DNA of 64,000 nucleotides from Chitinophagaceae bacterium (lineage in GTDB: Bacteria; Bacteroidota; Bacteroidia; Chitinophagales; Chitinophagaceae). This document shows, piece after piece, positions 1 through 7,108 of the stretch (its first letter is position 1; every line of letters begins with the position of its first letter). The stretch lies in the NCBI GenBank assembly GCA_016720585.1, contig JADKKH010000008.1, positions 208,089 through 272,088 on the forward strand, read 5' to 3'. The translations under genes were made by a program, and so were the position numbers. Below the pieces are notes generated by a model. The model searched no databases and had not been told where the DNA came from. It was given only the letters and a program-made list of their open reading frames with translations.

Positions 1-106
1 GATAAGGCATTCCATGCGAAATGATCGTGGACTCCAGTGCCACAACAGGTGTATTGTTTGCCAGCGCTTCCTGTACTTCGGGATGTATTTCCAGAAATGA
101 ATTCAT
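1..106 (-). CDS. psuG: Pseudouridine-5'-phosphate glycosidase, N-terminal part (cut by window edge)
   Basis: Only the first 35 codons lie in the window; the gene runs off the left edge. The translation begins MNSFLEIHPEVQEAL and continues into VVALESTIISHGMPY, the very conserved N-terminal signature of PsuG. The enzyme splits pseudouridine 5'-phosphate into uracil and ribose 5-phosphate in the cytoplasm. Its ATG shares one base with the TAA stop of the kinase gene immediately upstream (TAATG), which suggests translational coupling. The kinase product is the substrate of this enzyme, so the two genes form a two-step pseudouridine degradation pathway. Confidence 0.93.
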   Translation of the reverse strand, partial: MNSFLEIHPEVQEALANNTPVVALESTIISHGMPY

Positions 107-1032
107 TATTCGGGATAATATTTGGTTACAAGTTTTAGCAACTTCTCTTGTGTAAGATGCGTGGCAATAGCACCGTTTACCTGCAGGATCTCTGCCGATA
201 AAGTATGGGCTAATTTCAGACAGTCGAAATCATTTTTACCCAAGTGCTTGCCTAACAGATAGCCCGACAAAGAGCCATCACCGGCACCCGTGCAATCCAA
301 CACTTCTATATCAGGAGCATGAAGCGTGATAGATTTTTCCTTATTATAAAGTGCAGAACCGTGTTTGCCATTATGCAGCCAGATATTTTGTACGCCCCTC
401 AGTAATAATTCTTCTACCTGTTGTTGTGTAAAAAAAGCTTTTTCAGAACAAAGCACGGGCAACTCATCCTCATTAGGCGTTATGAGATAAAGACCGATAA
501 GGTTTGCCTCATTAAATTTTTTTGCCGGGGGAACAGATACCGGTTCAATAATAAAAGGAATTCCTGTTTCATTACTAAAGGAAAGTAGCCATTCCGCTGT
601 GTTAATATTAATATTGGCATCCGCCAATAAATAGGAAGCTGTTTTCAGTAGATCTTTATGCTTTGCCAGGTGTTCGGGAGTTATTAAGTAATTCGCGGCA
701 TTGGTCAGGAAAGCTGAAAACAAGGAGCCATCAACATTAATAATGCCTGTATATTTTCCCGAAAGTCCTTCTTTGGTAATAGAGGCATCCAGCTTAACAC
801 CCGCATGGGTACAAACCTGTTTCAGCCAGCCACCATCACTATCATTTCCAAACACACTGATCAACTGAACAGGAACCCCCAGTAGGGCTAATTGATGAGC
901 AATGTTCCGGCTGACACCTCCGGCTGTTTTGGTGACAATAGCATCATTGGTGGTAGCCAGCAGCATTTCGTCGGTAGCATGAAATAATTCATCTACAAAC
1001 GAAGCGCCGATACAAATAACAGGTTTTGACAT
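106..1032 (-). CDS. psuK: PfkB-family carbohydrate kinase, probable pseudouridine kinase
   Basis: This 308-residue protein is a ribokinase/PfkB-fold sugar kinase. The N-terminal half carries the GG pair of the family (TKTAGGVSRNIAHQLALLG), and the C-terminal signature CTGAGDGSLSGYLLG contains the catalytic aspartate and anion hole. PfkB kinases phosphorylate many nucleosides and sugars; the pseudouridine assignment rests on direct coupling to psuG downstream (stop and start overlap as TAATG). I chose the ATG at 1032 (MSKPVICIGASF) because the frame extends 19 codons further upstream without homology-like sequence. Expected reaction: pseudouridine + ATP to pseudouridine 5'-phosphate. Confidence 0.85.
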   Translation of the reverse strand: MSKPVICIGASFVDELFHATDEMLLATTNDAIVTKTAGGVSRNIAHQLALLGVPVQLISVFGNDSDGGWLKQVCTHAGVKLDASITKEGLSGKYTGIINVDGSLFSAFLTNAANYLITPEHLAKHKDLLKTASYLLADANININTAEWLLSFSNETGIPFIIEPVSVPPAKKFNEANLIGLYLITPNEDELPVLCSEKAFFTQQQVEELLLRGVQNIWLHNGKHGSALYNKEKSITLHAPDIEVLDCTGAGDGSLSGYLLGKHLGKNDFDCLKLAHTLSAEILQVNGAIATHLTQEKLLKLVTKYYPE

Positions 1033-1055
1033 GTTGCAAAAGTAAAGGCAATGGG

Positions 1056-1433
1056 TTATTCTTCTTTCTTCTTTACAATCAAAAACCAATCGTTTTCAAG
1101 GGGCAGGTAGCCGTAATCATAGCAATAGAAATAGTTTTTGCCGGCCTTGGTAGTGTAGATATGGGTGATATATTTAAAATGAAAACCAAGACGCAATAAT
1201 TTGTCTTTACTGGCTTTGGCCGTTTCTTCACCTTCGGGCAGGATACTTTCTAAGATCTTCCGGTTTTTCAGCAACGTGTTGTTGATGTTTCGTACAAAAT
1301 TGCTGTGACTTCCTTTCGTTTTTTGTTGGTTATTGTAGTTGTTGCGGCAGTAATCATCACAAAATTTTTTATCAACTCTTCCTTTCAGGGGTTTGCCGCA
1401 GGCGAGGCATGTTTTTGTTTCAAATGCTGACAT
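1056..1433 (-). CDS. Zinc-ribbon hypothetical protein
   Basis: A 125-residue protein with an N-terminal metal-binding knuckle pair, CLACGKPLKGR followed by FCDDYCRNNYN, that is Cys-x2-Cys and Cys-x3-Cys, resembling small zinc ribbons found in Bacteroidota hypothetical proteins. The rest is basic and rich in asparagine and lysine (about residues 33-70), then an aromatic C-terminal part. No enzyme motif is visible. It ends 23 bp upstream of psuK on the same strand, so the two could be co-transcribed, but no functional link is evident. It could bind nucleic acid or mediate protein contacts; function unknown. Confidence 0.7.
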   Translation of the reverse strand: MSAFETKTCLACGKPLKGRVDKKFCDDYCRNNYNNQQKTKGSHSNFVRNINNTLLKNRKILESILPEGEETAKASKDKLLRLGFHFKYITHIYTTKAGKNYFYCYDYGYLPLENDWFLIVKKKEE

Positions 1434-1482
1434 AGTAAAGGTTTCAGGGTAGAAAGTTAAGCGATATTATCTGTGTGCAAAC

Positions 1483-1522
1483 GTTTTTACACGCTTAGTT
1501 TCGGGAAGAAACGGGTAAAAAC
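1483..1522. promoter_or_regulatory. Nested inverted repeat between divergent genes
   Basis: Arms GTTTTTACACG (1483-1493) and CGGGTAAAAAC (1512-1522) match at 10 of 11 positions. Inside them sits a shorter perfect pair, GTTTC (1498-1502) and GAAAC (1508-1512). The structure lies between the zinc-ribbon gene and ssb, which are divergently transcribed. It could be an operator or an RNA hairpin; nothing identifies the binding protein. Confidence 0.4.
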
Positions 1523-1575
1523 CGACTCCCGCTTTTCGCCGCTATCATCTTTGTGTTGTCAATCGGAAAAGACGT

Positions 1576-1633
1576 CGCCGGCTGACTGAAATAACAAATT
1601 TTAAAACCGCTTCCGCAAAATCGCCAGCCGGCG
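1576..1633 (+). promoter_or_regulatory. Perfect 9-bp inverted repeat in the ssb leader
   Basis: CGCCGGCTG at 1576-1584 is exactly repeated in inverse as CAGCCGGCG at 1625-1633, with a 40-bp AT-richer loop. The right arm ends 26 bp before the ssb start codon. In RNA the arms could pair just upstream of the ribosome binding region, so an effect on ssb translation is possible but unproven. Confidence 0.45.
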
Positions 1634-1659
1634 GAAACGGAGGCACAAAACTTAAAACT

Positions 1660-2007
1660 ATGTACGCTTTAAAAAACAAAGTACAGTTGATCGGAAACCT
1701 CGGTAATGCACCTGAAGTTAAAACATTAGAAAGTGGTAAAAAGATGGCCCGTTTCAGCGTAGCCACCAACGAAGACTATCGCAATGCGAAAGGCGAGAAG
1801 GTAAGAGAAACACAATGGCATAACCTGGTAGCCTGGGGAAAAGTGGCGGAGATCGTCGAAAAATTCCTGACCAAAGGAAAAGAAGTTGCCATTGAAGGCA
1901 AACTCATTAACCGCAGTTATAATGACAAAGAAGGCAATAAGAAATACGTCACCGAAATACAGGTGAATGAGTTGCTGATGCTGGGCGCAAAAGCCACAGA
2001 AGCTTAA
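1660..2007 (+). CDS. ssb: Single-stranded DNA-binding protein, short form
   Basis: The 115-residue protein is essentially one OB fold: VQLIGNLGNAPEVK at the N-terminus, FSVATNEDYRN and TQWHNLVAWGK in the middle, and KGKEVAIEGKL followed by a Y-rich strand near the end. These are standard SSB signatures. It coats single-stranded DNA during replication, repair and recombination. It stops soon after the fold (MLGAKATEA) and lacks the flexible linker and the acidic tip ending in Pro-Phe through which typical SSBs recruit partners. Short SSBs of this kind are usual in Bacteroidota, often beside a longer paralog elsewhere. A perfect inverted repeat lies in its leader. Confidence 0.95.
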   Translation: MYALKNKVQLIGNLGNAPEVKTLESGKKMARFSVATNEDYRNAKGEKVRETQWHNLVAWGKVAEIVEKFLTKGKEVAIEGKLINRSYNDKEGNKKYVTEIQVNELLMLGAKATEA

Positions 2008-2015
2008 GTACTATT

Positions 2016-2046
2016 TGGCCACAGATTACACGGATTAACACGGATT
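2016..2046. repeat. Left inverted repeat framing the GxxExxY gene
   Basis: The sequence from 2016 to 2046 contains CCACAGATTACACGGATT followed by a second ACACGGATT. Its reverse complement, with a few mismatches, recurs directly after the GxxExxY gene at 2499-2527. A shorter inverted copy, AATCTGTGGCCA, lies at 2077-2088 and can pair perfectly with the start of this arm (TGGCCACAGATT, 2015-2026). Confidence 0.75.
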
Positions 2047-2121
2047 TTGCCTTTGGCAATTATGTAAACCAAAAACAATCTGTGGCCATTTTTTAAGCCT
2101 GACAACTGAGAAAAAACAAAT

Positions 2122-2499
2122 ATGGAAAAGCTTTTAAGGAATAGTGAAACATACAGTATTATTGGATTATGCATGGAGGTTCATAAAATGTTGGGGTTTG
2201 GCTTTTCAGAGATAGTCTATAAGGATGCTCTGGAAATAGAAGCTATATTAAATGAAGTTTCCATCAATAGAGAAAAACAATTTGATATCATCTATAAAGG
2301 GGAAAAGCTGAAACATAAATACTTTGCAGATTTCGTTATGTTTGAAAATATTATTGTTGAAATTAAAGCCACCCATGAAGGGATAACAGATAAACATATT
2401 TCTCAAACCCTGAATTATATGAAAGCCTCAGGAAGCAAAATTGGCCTAATTTTTAACTTTGGTAAAAAGAGCCTTGAATATAAAAGACTGGTTTTTTAA
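2122..2499 (+). CDS. GxxExxY family protein (PD-(D/E)XK nuclease-like)
   Basis: The 125-residue protein carries the family-naming motif in GFSEIVYKDAL (Gly-x2-Glu-x2-Tyr), an early HKMLGFG stretch, and a core FADFVMFENIIVEIKA in which Asp, Glu and Lys fit a PD-(D/E)XK nuclease-like arrangement. The family is widespread in Bacteroidota and often present in many copies; its function is not established. Here the gene is framed by imperfect inverted repeats of about 30 bp (2016-2046 and 2499-2527), the right one starting at the stop codon. That layout, with unrelated housekeeping genes on both sides, suggests a small inserted cassette. No transposase is present. Confidence 0.88.
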   Translation: MEKLLRNSETYSIIGLCMEVHKMLGFGFSEIVYKDALEIEAILNEVSINREKQFDIIYKGEKLKHKYFADFVMFENIIVEIKATHEGITDKHISQTLNYMKASGSKIGLIFNFGKKSLEYKRLVF

Positions 2500-2527
2500 T
2501 CCGTGTAAATCTGTGTAATCTGTGGCT
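2499..2527. repeat. Right inverted repeat framing the GxxExxY gene
   Basis: AATCCGTGTAAATCTGTG then TAATCTGTGGC is the imperfect reverse complement of the repeat at 2016-2046 and begins on the last base of the GxxExxY stop codon. The next gene starts 15 bp later. Confidence 0.75.
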
Positions 2528-2541
2528 AAAACATAACAACT

Positions 2542-5115
2542 GTGGCGCTATTTACTCCTGATACTGATAATGAAATGTTTCAACTGGCTATTCAATTAGT
2601 CAATCAAAGCAACCGGAATATTTTTCTCACCGGCAAAGCGGGGACCGGCAAAACCACGTTTTTAAAATATATCCGGGAGAATTGCCCCAAACAAATGGCG
2701 GTAGTGGCGCCAACGGGTGTCGCCGCCATAAACGCAGGCGGCGTTACCATCCATTCATTCTTTCAACTACCCCTTGCTCCGTTTATTCCCGAAACAAAAG
2801 GAACCGGCTTTCCAGCCCACGACCAGGAGATCACCAATAAACATAGCCTCCTCAGCCGGTTACGTTTCAATAGCGAGAAGAAAAAAGTAATACAACAATT
2901 AGAAATTCTGGTGATTGATGAGATAAGTATGGTCCGTTGTGATGTGCTGGATGCCATAGATACCGTTCTTCGTCACGTCCGGCAGCGGCCCGCTGAAAGA
3001 TTCGGTGGCGTCCAGTTATTATTTATCGGGGATATGCTGCAATTGCCGCCGGTTATAAAAGAACAGGAATGGAGTTTATTATCGGAATATTATAGTGGTC
3101 AATACTTTTTCGACAGTAAAGTATTGCAGGAAGATCCGCCGGTTTATATTGAATTTAATAAAATATACAGGCAAAAGGACGAGCAATTTATTCGCCTCTT
3201 AAACCAGGTACGTAATAATGAACTCGATGAAGACGGAATGAAAATACTGGAAAGTCGTTTCCAACCCTCTTTTCGCAGAAGCAAACAGGATGGCTATATC
3301 ATTCTTACCACACATAATATCAAAGCCGCCGAAATTAATGCCGGCGAGTTGAGCAGCCTCAGCAACAATCTTTTTTCCTATGAAGCAGAAGTTCAGGATG
3401 AATTTTCTGACCGCGCCTACCCTGCCGAAGAAATATTACATCTGAAAGTGGGCGCCCAGGTAATGTTTATCCGGAATGATTCAGCCGATAAGGGTAAAAG
3501 ATACTTTAATGGTAAGATTGGGATAGTATCCAAATTAGAAGCAGATAAAATATTTGTGCAATGCACGCCTTCCGGACAGTCAGGCGAGGGAGAGCTCGTT
3601 GAAATAGAAGTACAAAAAGAGAAATGGGAAAACATCCGTTATACATTAAATAAGTCAACCCGGCAATTAGATTCCGATGTACTGGGTTCGTTTACCCAAT
3701 ATCCACTGCGTTTAGCCTGGGCTATTACCATCCACAAAAGCCAGGGACTGACATTTGAAAAAGCCATCATTGATGCAGGGACAGCATTTGCTCCCGGTCA
3801 GGTGTATGTGGCTTTAAGTCGTTGCACCAGCCTGGAAGGGATGGTTTTACAAAGCCAGGTAAGGTCCTCCACCCTTTTAGGCGATTCAAGAATTGTAGCG
3901 TTTTCGCAAAGAAGCGCATCAGGCGGTCAATTAAAACAGGAATTGGAAACGGCCCGGAAACAATATCAGCAAACAGTATTGTGCACACTATTTGATTTTG
4001 CAATCGCCATTAATAGCGGAAAAGAAATTCGCGACTACCTGGTGGAGCATGCCTCATCTTTTAATCCGGAATCTATATCCTGGATAAGCGAGCTGTTGAG
4101 CAAATTGGATAAACTTCAGGAAACAGCAAGGAAATTCCAACTACAACTGCAATCATTATTTCAAGGACCCGGACCTGCAGAAATCAACCAACCATTGCAG
4201 GAAAGAATCAAAGCGGCAGCCGAATATTTTGTCTCAGAAATCAGCATATTGATTCAGTTTATTCAACGATCTCCCGCCGTTACCGACAGCCGTATTCACT
4301 CAAAAGAGTATAATGAAGGTCTACGGGAAGTATTTGCCCAACTGGCGATGAAAAAATTTATGATCGAAGGATTTAATGGATTATTTAGCCTGGAAGCTTT
4401 TCATCAACGGAAGCAGAATTTTGTATTGCCTTCCCTTGCAGTTAATGCTTATGCTGGCGCGTCAGAGAAAAGAATACAAAGCCCGCGGCCAGTCTTACAC
4501 CAGCAATTAAGAAGACTTAGAGATAGTATTTGTTCCCGAAAAGATTTGCCCATATTTATTGTAGCCGGAAGTAAAACTATTGACGAAATGGCACTTTATT
4601 TACCGCAAACGTTGACAGAGCTAAGAAAAATTAGCGGCTTTGGCGATGCTAAGATTGAGCAATATGGTCAGCAGTTTCTGGATATTATTCTGTCCTACAG
4701 TAAAGAAAATAATCTTTCATCGATGATACAGGAAAAATCGCCAAAGAGAGAGCGTAAAGACCCACCTGCCGGAAGGCCAGGAAAAACGGGTCCTGTTAAA
4801 AAGAAGGGAGACACCTATGCCGAATCGTTTAAGCTTTATAAAGAAGGCCGGTCTATTGCTGATATTGCCAAAGCCAGAAATCTTACAGGCGCAACTATTG
4901 AAACGCATTTGTCAAAATTTATCCGAAGCGGCGATATCCGGATGGATGAATTGGTAAGCTCTGAGAAAATCAGGATCATAGAATCAGCCTTTAAAGACTT
5001 TGATGGCGGGTCTATTGTTCCCATCAGGCAACAACTGGGTGAAGAGATAAGTTTCGGAGAAATAAGGTTGGTAATGGCGGGTCTTGGAATTACACAGAAA
5101 AAAACCCCAGATTAA
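2542..5115 (+). CDS. PIF1/RecD-like SF1 helicase with HRDC and helix-turn-helix C-terminus
   Basis: An 857-residue DNA helicase. Walker A is TGKAGTGKTTF at residues 30-40, Walker B is LVIDEISM near 123-130, and the late motif AITIHKSQGLTF plus VYVALSRC marks an SF1 PIF1/RecD-type motor. After a helical region comes an HRDC-like domain (about 655-720, ISGFGDAKIEQYG), then a helix-turn-helix segment similar to the RecQ tail (about 755-790, EGRSIADIAKARN). Such proteins are common in Bacteroidota and are presumed to unwind recombination or repair intermediates. The start is GTG at 2542, 15 bp after the repeat that follows the GxxExxY gene. No truncation is visible. Confidence 0.9.
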   Translation: MALFTPDTDNEMFQLAIQLVNQSNRNIFLTGKAGTGKTTFLKYIRENCPKQMAVVAPTGVAAINAGGVTIHSFFQLPLAPFIPETKGTGFPAHDQEITNKHSLLSRLRFNSEKKKVIQQLEILVIDEISMVRCDVLDAIDTVLRHVRQRPAERFGGVQLLFIGDMLQLPPVIKEQEWSLLSEYYSGQYFFDSKVLQEDPPVYIEFNKIYRQKDEQFIRLLNQVRNNELDEDGMKILESRFQPSFRRSKQDGYIILTTHNIKAAEINAGELSSLSNNLFSYEAEVQDEFSDRAYPAEEILHLKVGAQVMFIRNDSADKGKRYFNGKIGIVSKLEADKIFVQCTPSGQSGEGELVEIEVQKEKWENIRYTLNKSTRQLDSDVLGSFTQYPLRLAWAITIHKSQGLTFEKAIIDAGTAFAPGQVYVALSRCTSLEGMVLQSQVRSSTLLGDSRIVAFSQRSASGGQLKQELETARKQYQQTVLCTLFDFAIAINSGKEIRDYLVEHASSFNPESISWISELLSKLDKLQETARKFQLQLQSLFQGPGPAEINQPLQERIKAAAEYFVSEISILIQFIQRSPAVTDSRIHSKEYNEGLREVFAQLAMKKFMIEGFNGLFSLEAFHQRKQNFVLPSLAVNAYAGASEKRIQSPRPVLHQQLRRLRDSICSRKDLPIFIVAGSKTIDEMALYLPQTLTELRKISGFGDAKIEQYGQQFLDIILSYSKENNLSSMIQEKSPKRERKDPPAGRPGKTGPVKKKGDTYAESFKLYKEGRSIADIAKARNLTGATIETHLSKFIRSGDIRMDELVSSEKIRIIESAFKDFDGGSIVPIRQQLGEEISFGEIRLVMAGLGITQKKTPD

Positions 5116-5263
5116 TAATAACCGTTTTCGTTTTCTTCCTTAAGGCTTATCGGTTTTTTATCCTCTAAAAAATATTGATAGTTAATTAAGCCAGCAGTTT
5201 GATCCAAACAACAGTTGTTGATTTTAATATTGAATTTATGATATAGCCATTCAATGAACAATG

Positions 5264-5297
5264 TTATTCAACATTATTCATTAATTATTCACATTCA
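5264..5297. promoter_or_regulatory. Helically phased direct repeats upstream of the SET/ATP-grasp cluster
   Basis: TTATTCA occurs at 5264-5270, 5274-5280 and 5285-5291, followed by a partial ATTCA at 5293-5297. Start-to-start distances of the full copies are 10 and 11 bp, one DNA turn. The array ends 12 bp before the probable -33 element at 5310, a position suited to an activator site. The surrounding region is very AT-rich, so chance is not excluded. Confidence 0.45.
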
Positions 5298-5309
5298 TAT
5301 CTATTAAAC

Positions 5310-5339
5310 TTGTTACACAAAAGTTTATCTATATCTTTC
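5310..5339 (+). promoter_or_regulatory. Promoter of the SET/ATP-grasp cluster
   Basis: TTG at 5310-5312 and TATCTTTC at 5332-5339 are separated by 19 bp, matching the Bacteroidota sigma factor pattern TTG ... TAnnTTTG with one mismatch. Transcription would begin near 5346, about 20 nt before the SET gene start at 5365. Confidence 0.6.
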
Positions 5340-5364
5340 TATTTGAATACTTACTAATTCATTT

Positions 5365-5877
5365 ATGGAGACACTTACTACCCCTGCTTATCGCACCATA
5401 AGCAATCATGTTATTGCTGAGGTTCGCCAAAAATTATCCAACGAACAAAATGCTTTATTTGCGCTTCGTTCGTATCGCCCCGGTGAAACCATTGCCGGTT
5501 TTTCTGCCGGCACCATAGCGGCTGAACCAACGTATCTGACCGTTCAGGTTGGTACGGGTAAGCATATTACCCTGCAGCCCGAGTTTCTCCAATATATCAA
5601 CCACAGTTGTGATCCCAATGTTTTCTTTAATACTACAACGATGGAATTAGTAGCCTTGAAGGAATTAAAGCTGAATGAGGAGTTGACTTTTTTCTATCCA
5701 TCAACCGAGTGGAAGATGACGCAGCCGTTTAATTGTTATTGCGGAAGTCCCCGTTGTTTAGGCCAAATACAAGGGGCTTTCTATCTTTCCAGGGAAGCAA
5801 AGGCAAACTACCGCTTTACGGATTTTATTCAACAACAACTGGCAAAACGTTCTGCCGCCAGGAAGAAAGTTGCTTGA
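5365..5877 (+). CDS. SET-domain protein (putative lysine methyltransferase)
   Basis: The 170-residue protein is a compact SET domain. It shows the NHSC motif in YINHSCDPNVFF, the following hydrophobic strand with an aromatic pair (LNEELTFFYPS), and a post-SET cysteine cluster in NCYCGSPRCLG that together with the NHSC cysteine would bind zinc. SET enzymes transfer methyl groups from S-adenosylmethionine to lysine side chains. The substrate here is unknown. It is the first gene of a cluster: the ATP-grasp gene starts 4 bp after its stop, and another SET domain is fused to an ATP-grasp ligase two genes downstream. Confidence 0.85.
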   Translation: METLTTPAYRTISNHVIAEVRQKLSNEQNALFALRSYRPGETIAGFSAGTIAAEPTYLTVQVGTGKHITLQPEFLQYINHSCDPNVFFNTTTMELVALKELKLNEELTFFYPSTEWKMTQPFNCYCGSPRCLGQIQGAFYLSREAKANYRFTDFIQQQLAKRSAARKKVA

Positions 5878-5881
5878 TTGC

Positions 5882-7042
5882 ATGAAAACATCTGACGCCA
5901 TCCGTTTATTAAAACCCTATACAATTTGGGTACTGGCCCCACACCTGGAGTCAGACGACCCGAATATTCAGCATTACTATGATTTCACTCAAAGTATTAA
6001 AGAATATACCAGAGTATTTGCCGAGCTGAAAGCAGAATGGAAATGGCAACCGGTAACCATGGATAATTATATAGATATTATCCGTTCTATCCGGGTTAAT
6101 ACAAATGGCAAAACACCTCTTATATTAAATCTTTGCGATGGCGATGAAGTTAATGGCACCCCCGGTGTCTCGGTTATTCATGAATTAGAAAAGAACCAAT
6201 TGATATATACCGGGTCGGATGCTCATTTTTTTACCATTACCACTTCAAAGATCCCCATGAAGAAAGCTTTTGATAAAGCCGGTGTTTCTTCTGCTAACTG
6301 GAGGGTTATCACCGATAAAAAGGGGTCTGTAAAAGGTATTTGCAAAAGAGTTGGGACGCCTATAATTATAAAACCGGCCGTTTCTGGTGGAAGCATGGGG
6401 GTATCCGTAAAAAATGTGGTGCATACCGAAGAGGAATTATTGGCAAGGGTTGATGAGATCAAAAATGGCTACCGCGGCTGGAACCTTTTAGTAGACGGCC
6501 TGTTTGTTGAGCAATTTATTACCGGCCCCGAATTCACCACTTTTATTACCGGATCTGCTGATGATTCTGATAATTGTATAGTATACGAGCCGGTTGAACG
6601 GGTTTTTCATAAATCATTACCCGAATCCGAGAAATTTTTATCCTTCGACCGCCTTTGGGAAATTTATGAAGATGAAACGCCGATGCCGGCAAATGAGAAT
6701 TTTTATGAATACAGGCCGGTTGAACCTTCTTTGGTTCCCGCTTTGAAGCAACTAAGCCTCGATGCCTATAGATCTTGTGGAGGAAAAGGATACACCCGGA
6801 TTGATATACGCCAGGATTCAAGCACCGGCAAACTCTATATGCTGGAAGCAAACGCCCAGTGCGGTCTTAGCGAAGATGAGAATTATACTTCCATTGGGGC
6901 TATATTGAAAGTATCCAATGTCTCTTTTACTGAAATCATTTCAGAAATACTGAAAGATGCCTTAAGGAGAAGTGTGGTAAAACCTGCCGGGGTTAAAAAA
7001 TCCGGAACAGCAAGAAAAAGGAAAACGGTTACCATTAAATAG
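5882..7042 (+). CDS. ATP-grasp ligase, D-Ala-D-Ala ligase-like
   Basis: A 386-residue protein with a D-alanine-D-alanine-ligase-type ATP-grasp fold. The ATP-binding lysine strand and glycine loop are in IIIKPAVSGGSMGVS, the next conserved strand is FVEQFITGPEFTTF, and the metal-binding end is YMLEANAQCGLS. The N-terminal part contains LILNLCDGDEVNG, similar to the equivalent region of its neighbour. ATP-grasp enzymes join a carboxylate to an amine through an acyl phosphate. True Ddl is normally linked to cell wall genes, which are absent here, so another small-molecule or peptide substrate is likely. I chose ATG 5882; a TTG at 5870 would overlap the SET gene. The tail (residues 365-386) is strongly basic. 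Confidence 0.85.
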   Translation: MKTSDAIRLLKPYTIWVLAPHLESDDPNIQHYYDFTQSIKEYTRVFAELKAEWKWQPVTMDNYIDIIRSIRVNTNGKTPLILNLCDGDEVNGTPGVSVIHELEKNQLIYTGSDAHFFTITTSKIPMKKAFDKAGVSSANWRVITDKKGSVKGICKRVGTPIIIKPAVSGGSMGVSVKNVVHTEEELLARVDEIKNGYRGWNLLVDGLFVEQFITGPEFTTFITGSADDSDNCIVYEPVERVFHKSLPESEKFLSFDRLWEIYEDETPMPANENFYEYRPVEPSLVPALKQLSLDAYRSCGGKGYTRIDIRQDSSTGKLYMLEANAQCGLSEDENYTSIGAILKVSNVSFTEIISEILKDALRRSVVKPAGVKKSGTARKRKTVTIK

Positions 7043-7108
7043 TCTTTGTCTTTCCCGGCCACGGGGCGGATGTACTTTATATGCCCCTTGTCATTACCTT
7101 AGCGTTGT

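Noticed and set aside
5882..7042. Annotation as true D-alanine-D-alanine ligase (ddl)
   Set aside because: The fold matches, but the context (SET genes, fusion paralog) and absence of cell wall genes argue for another substrate.
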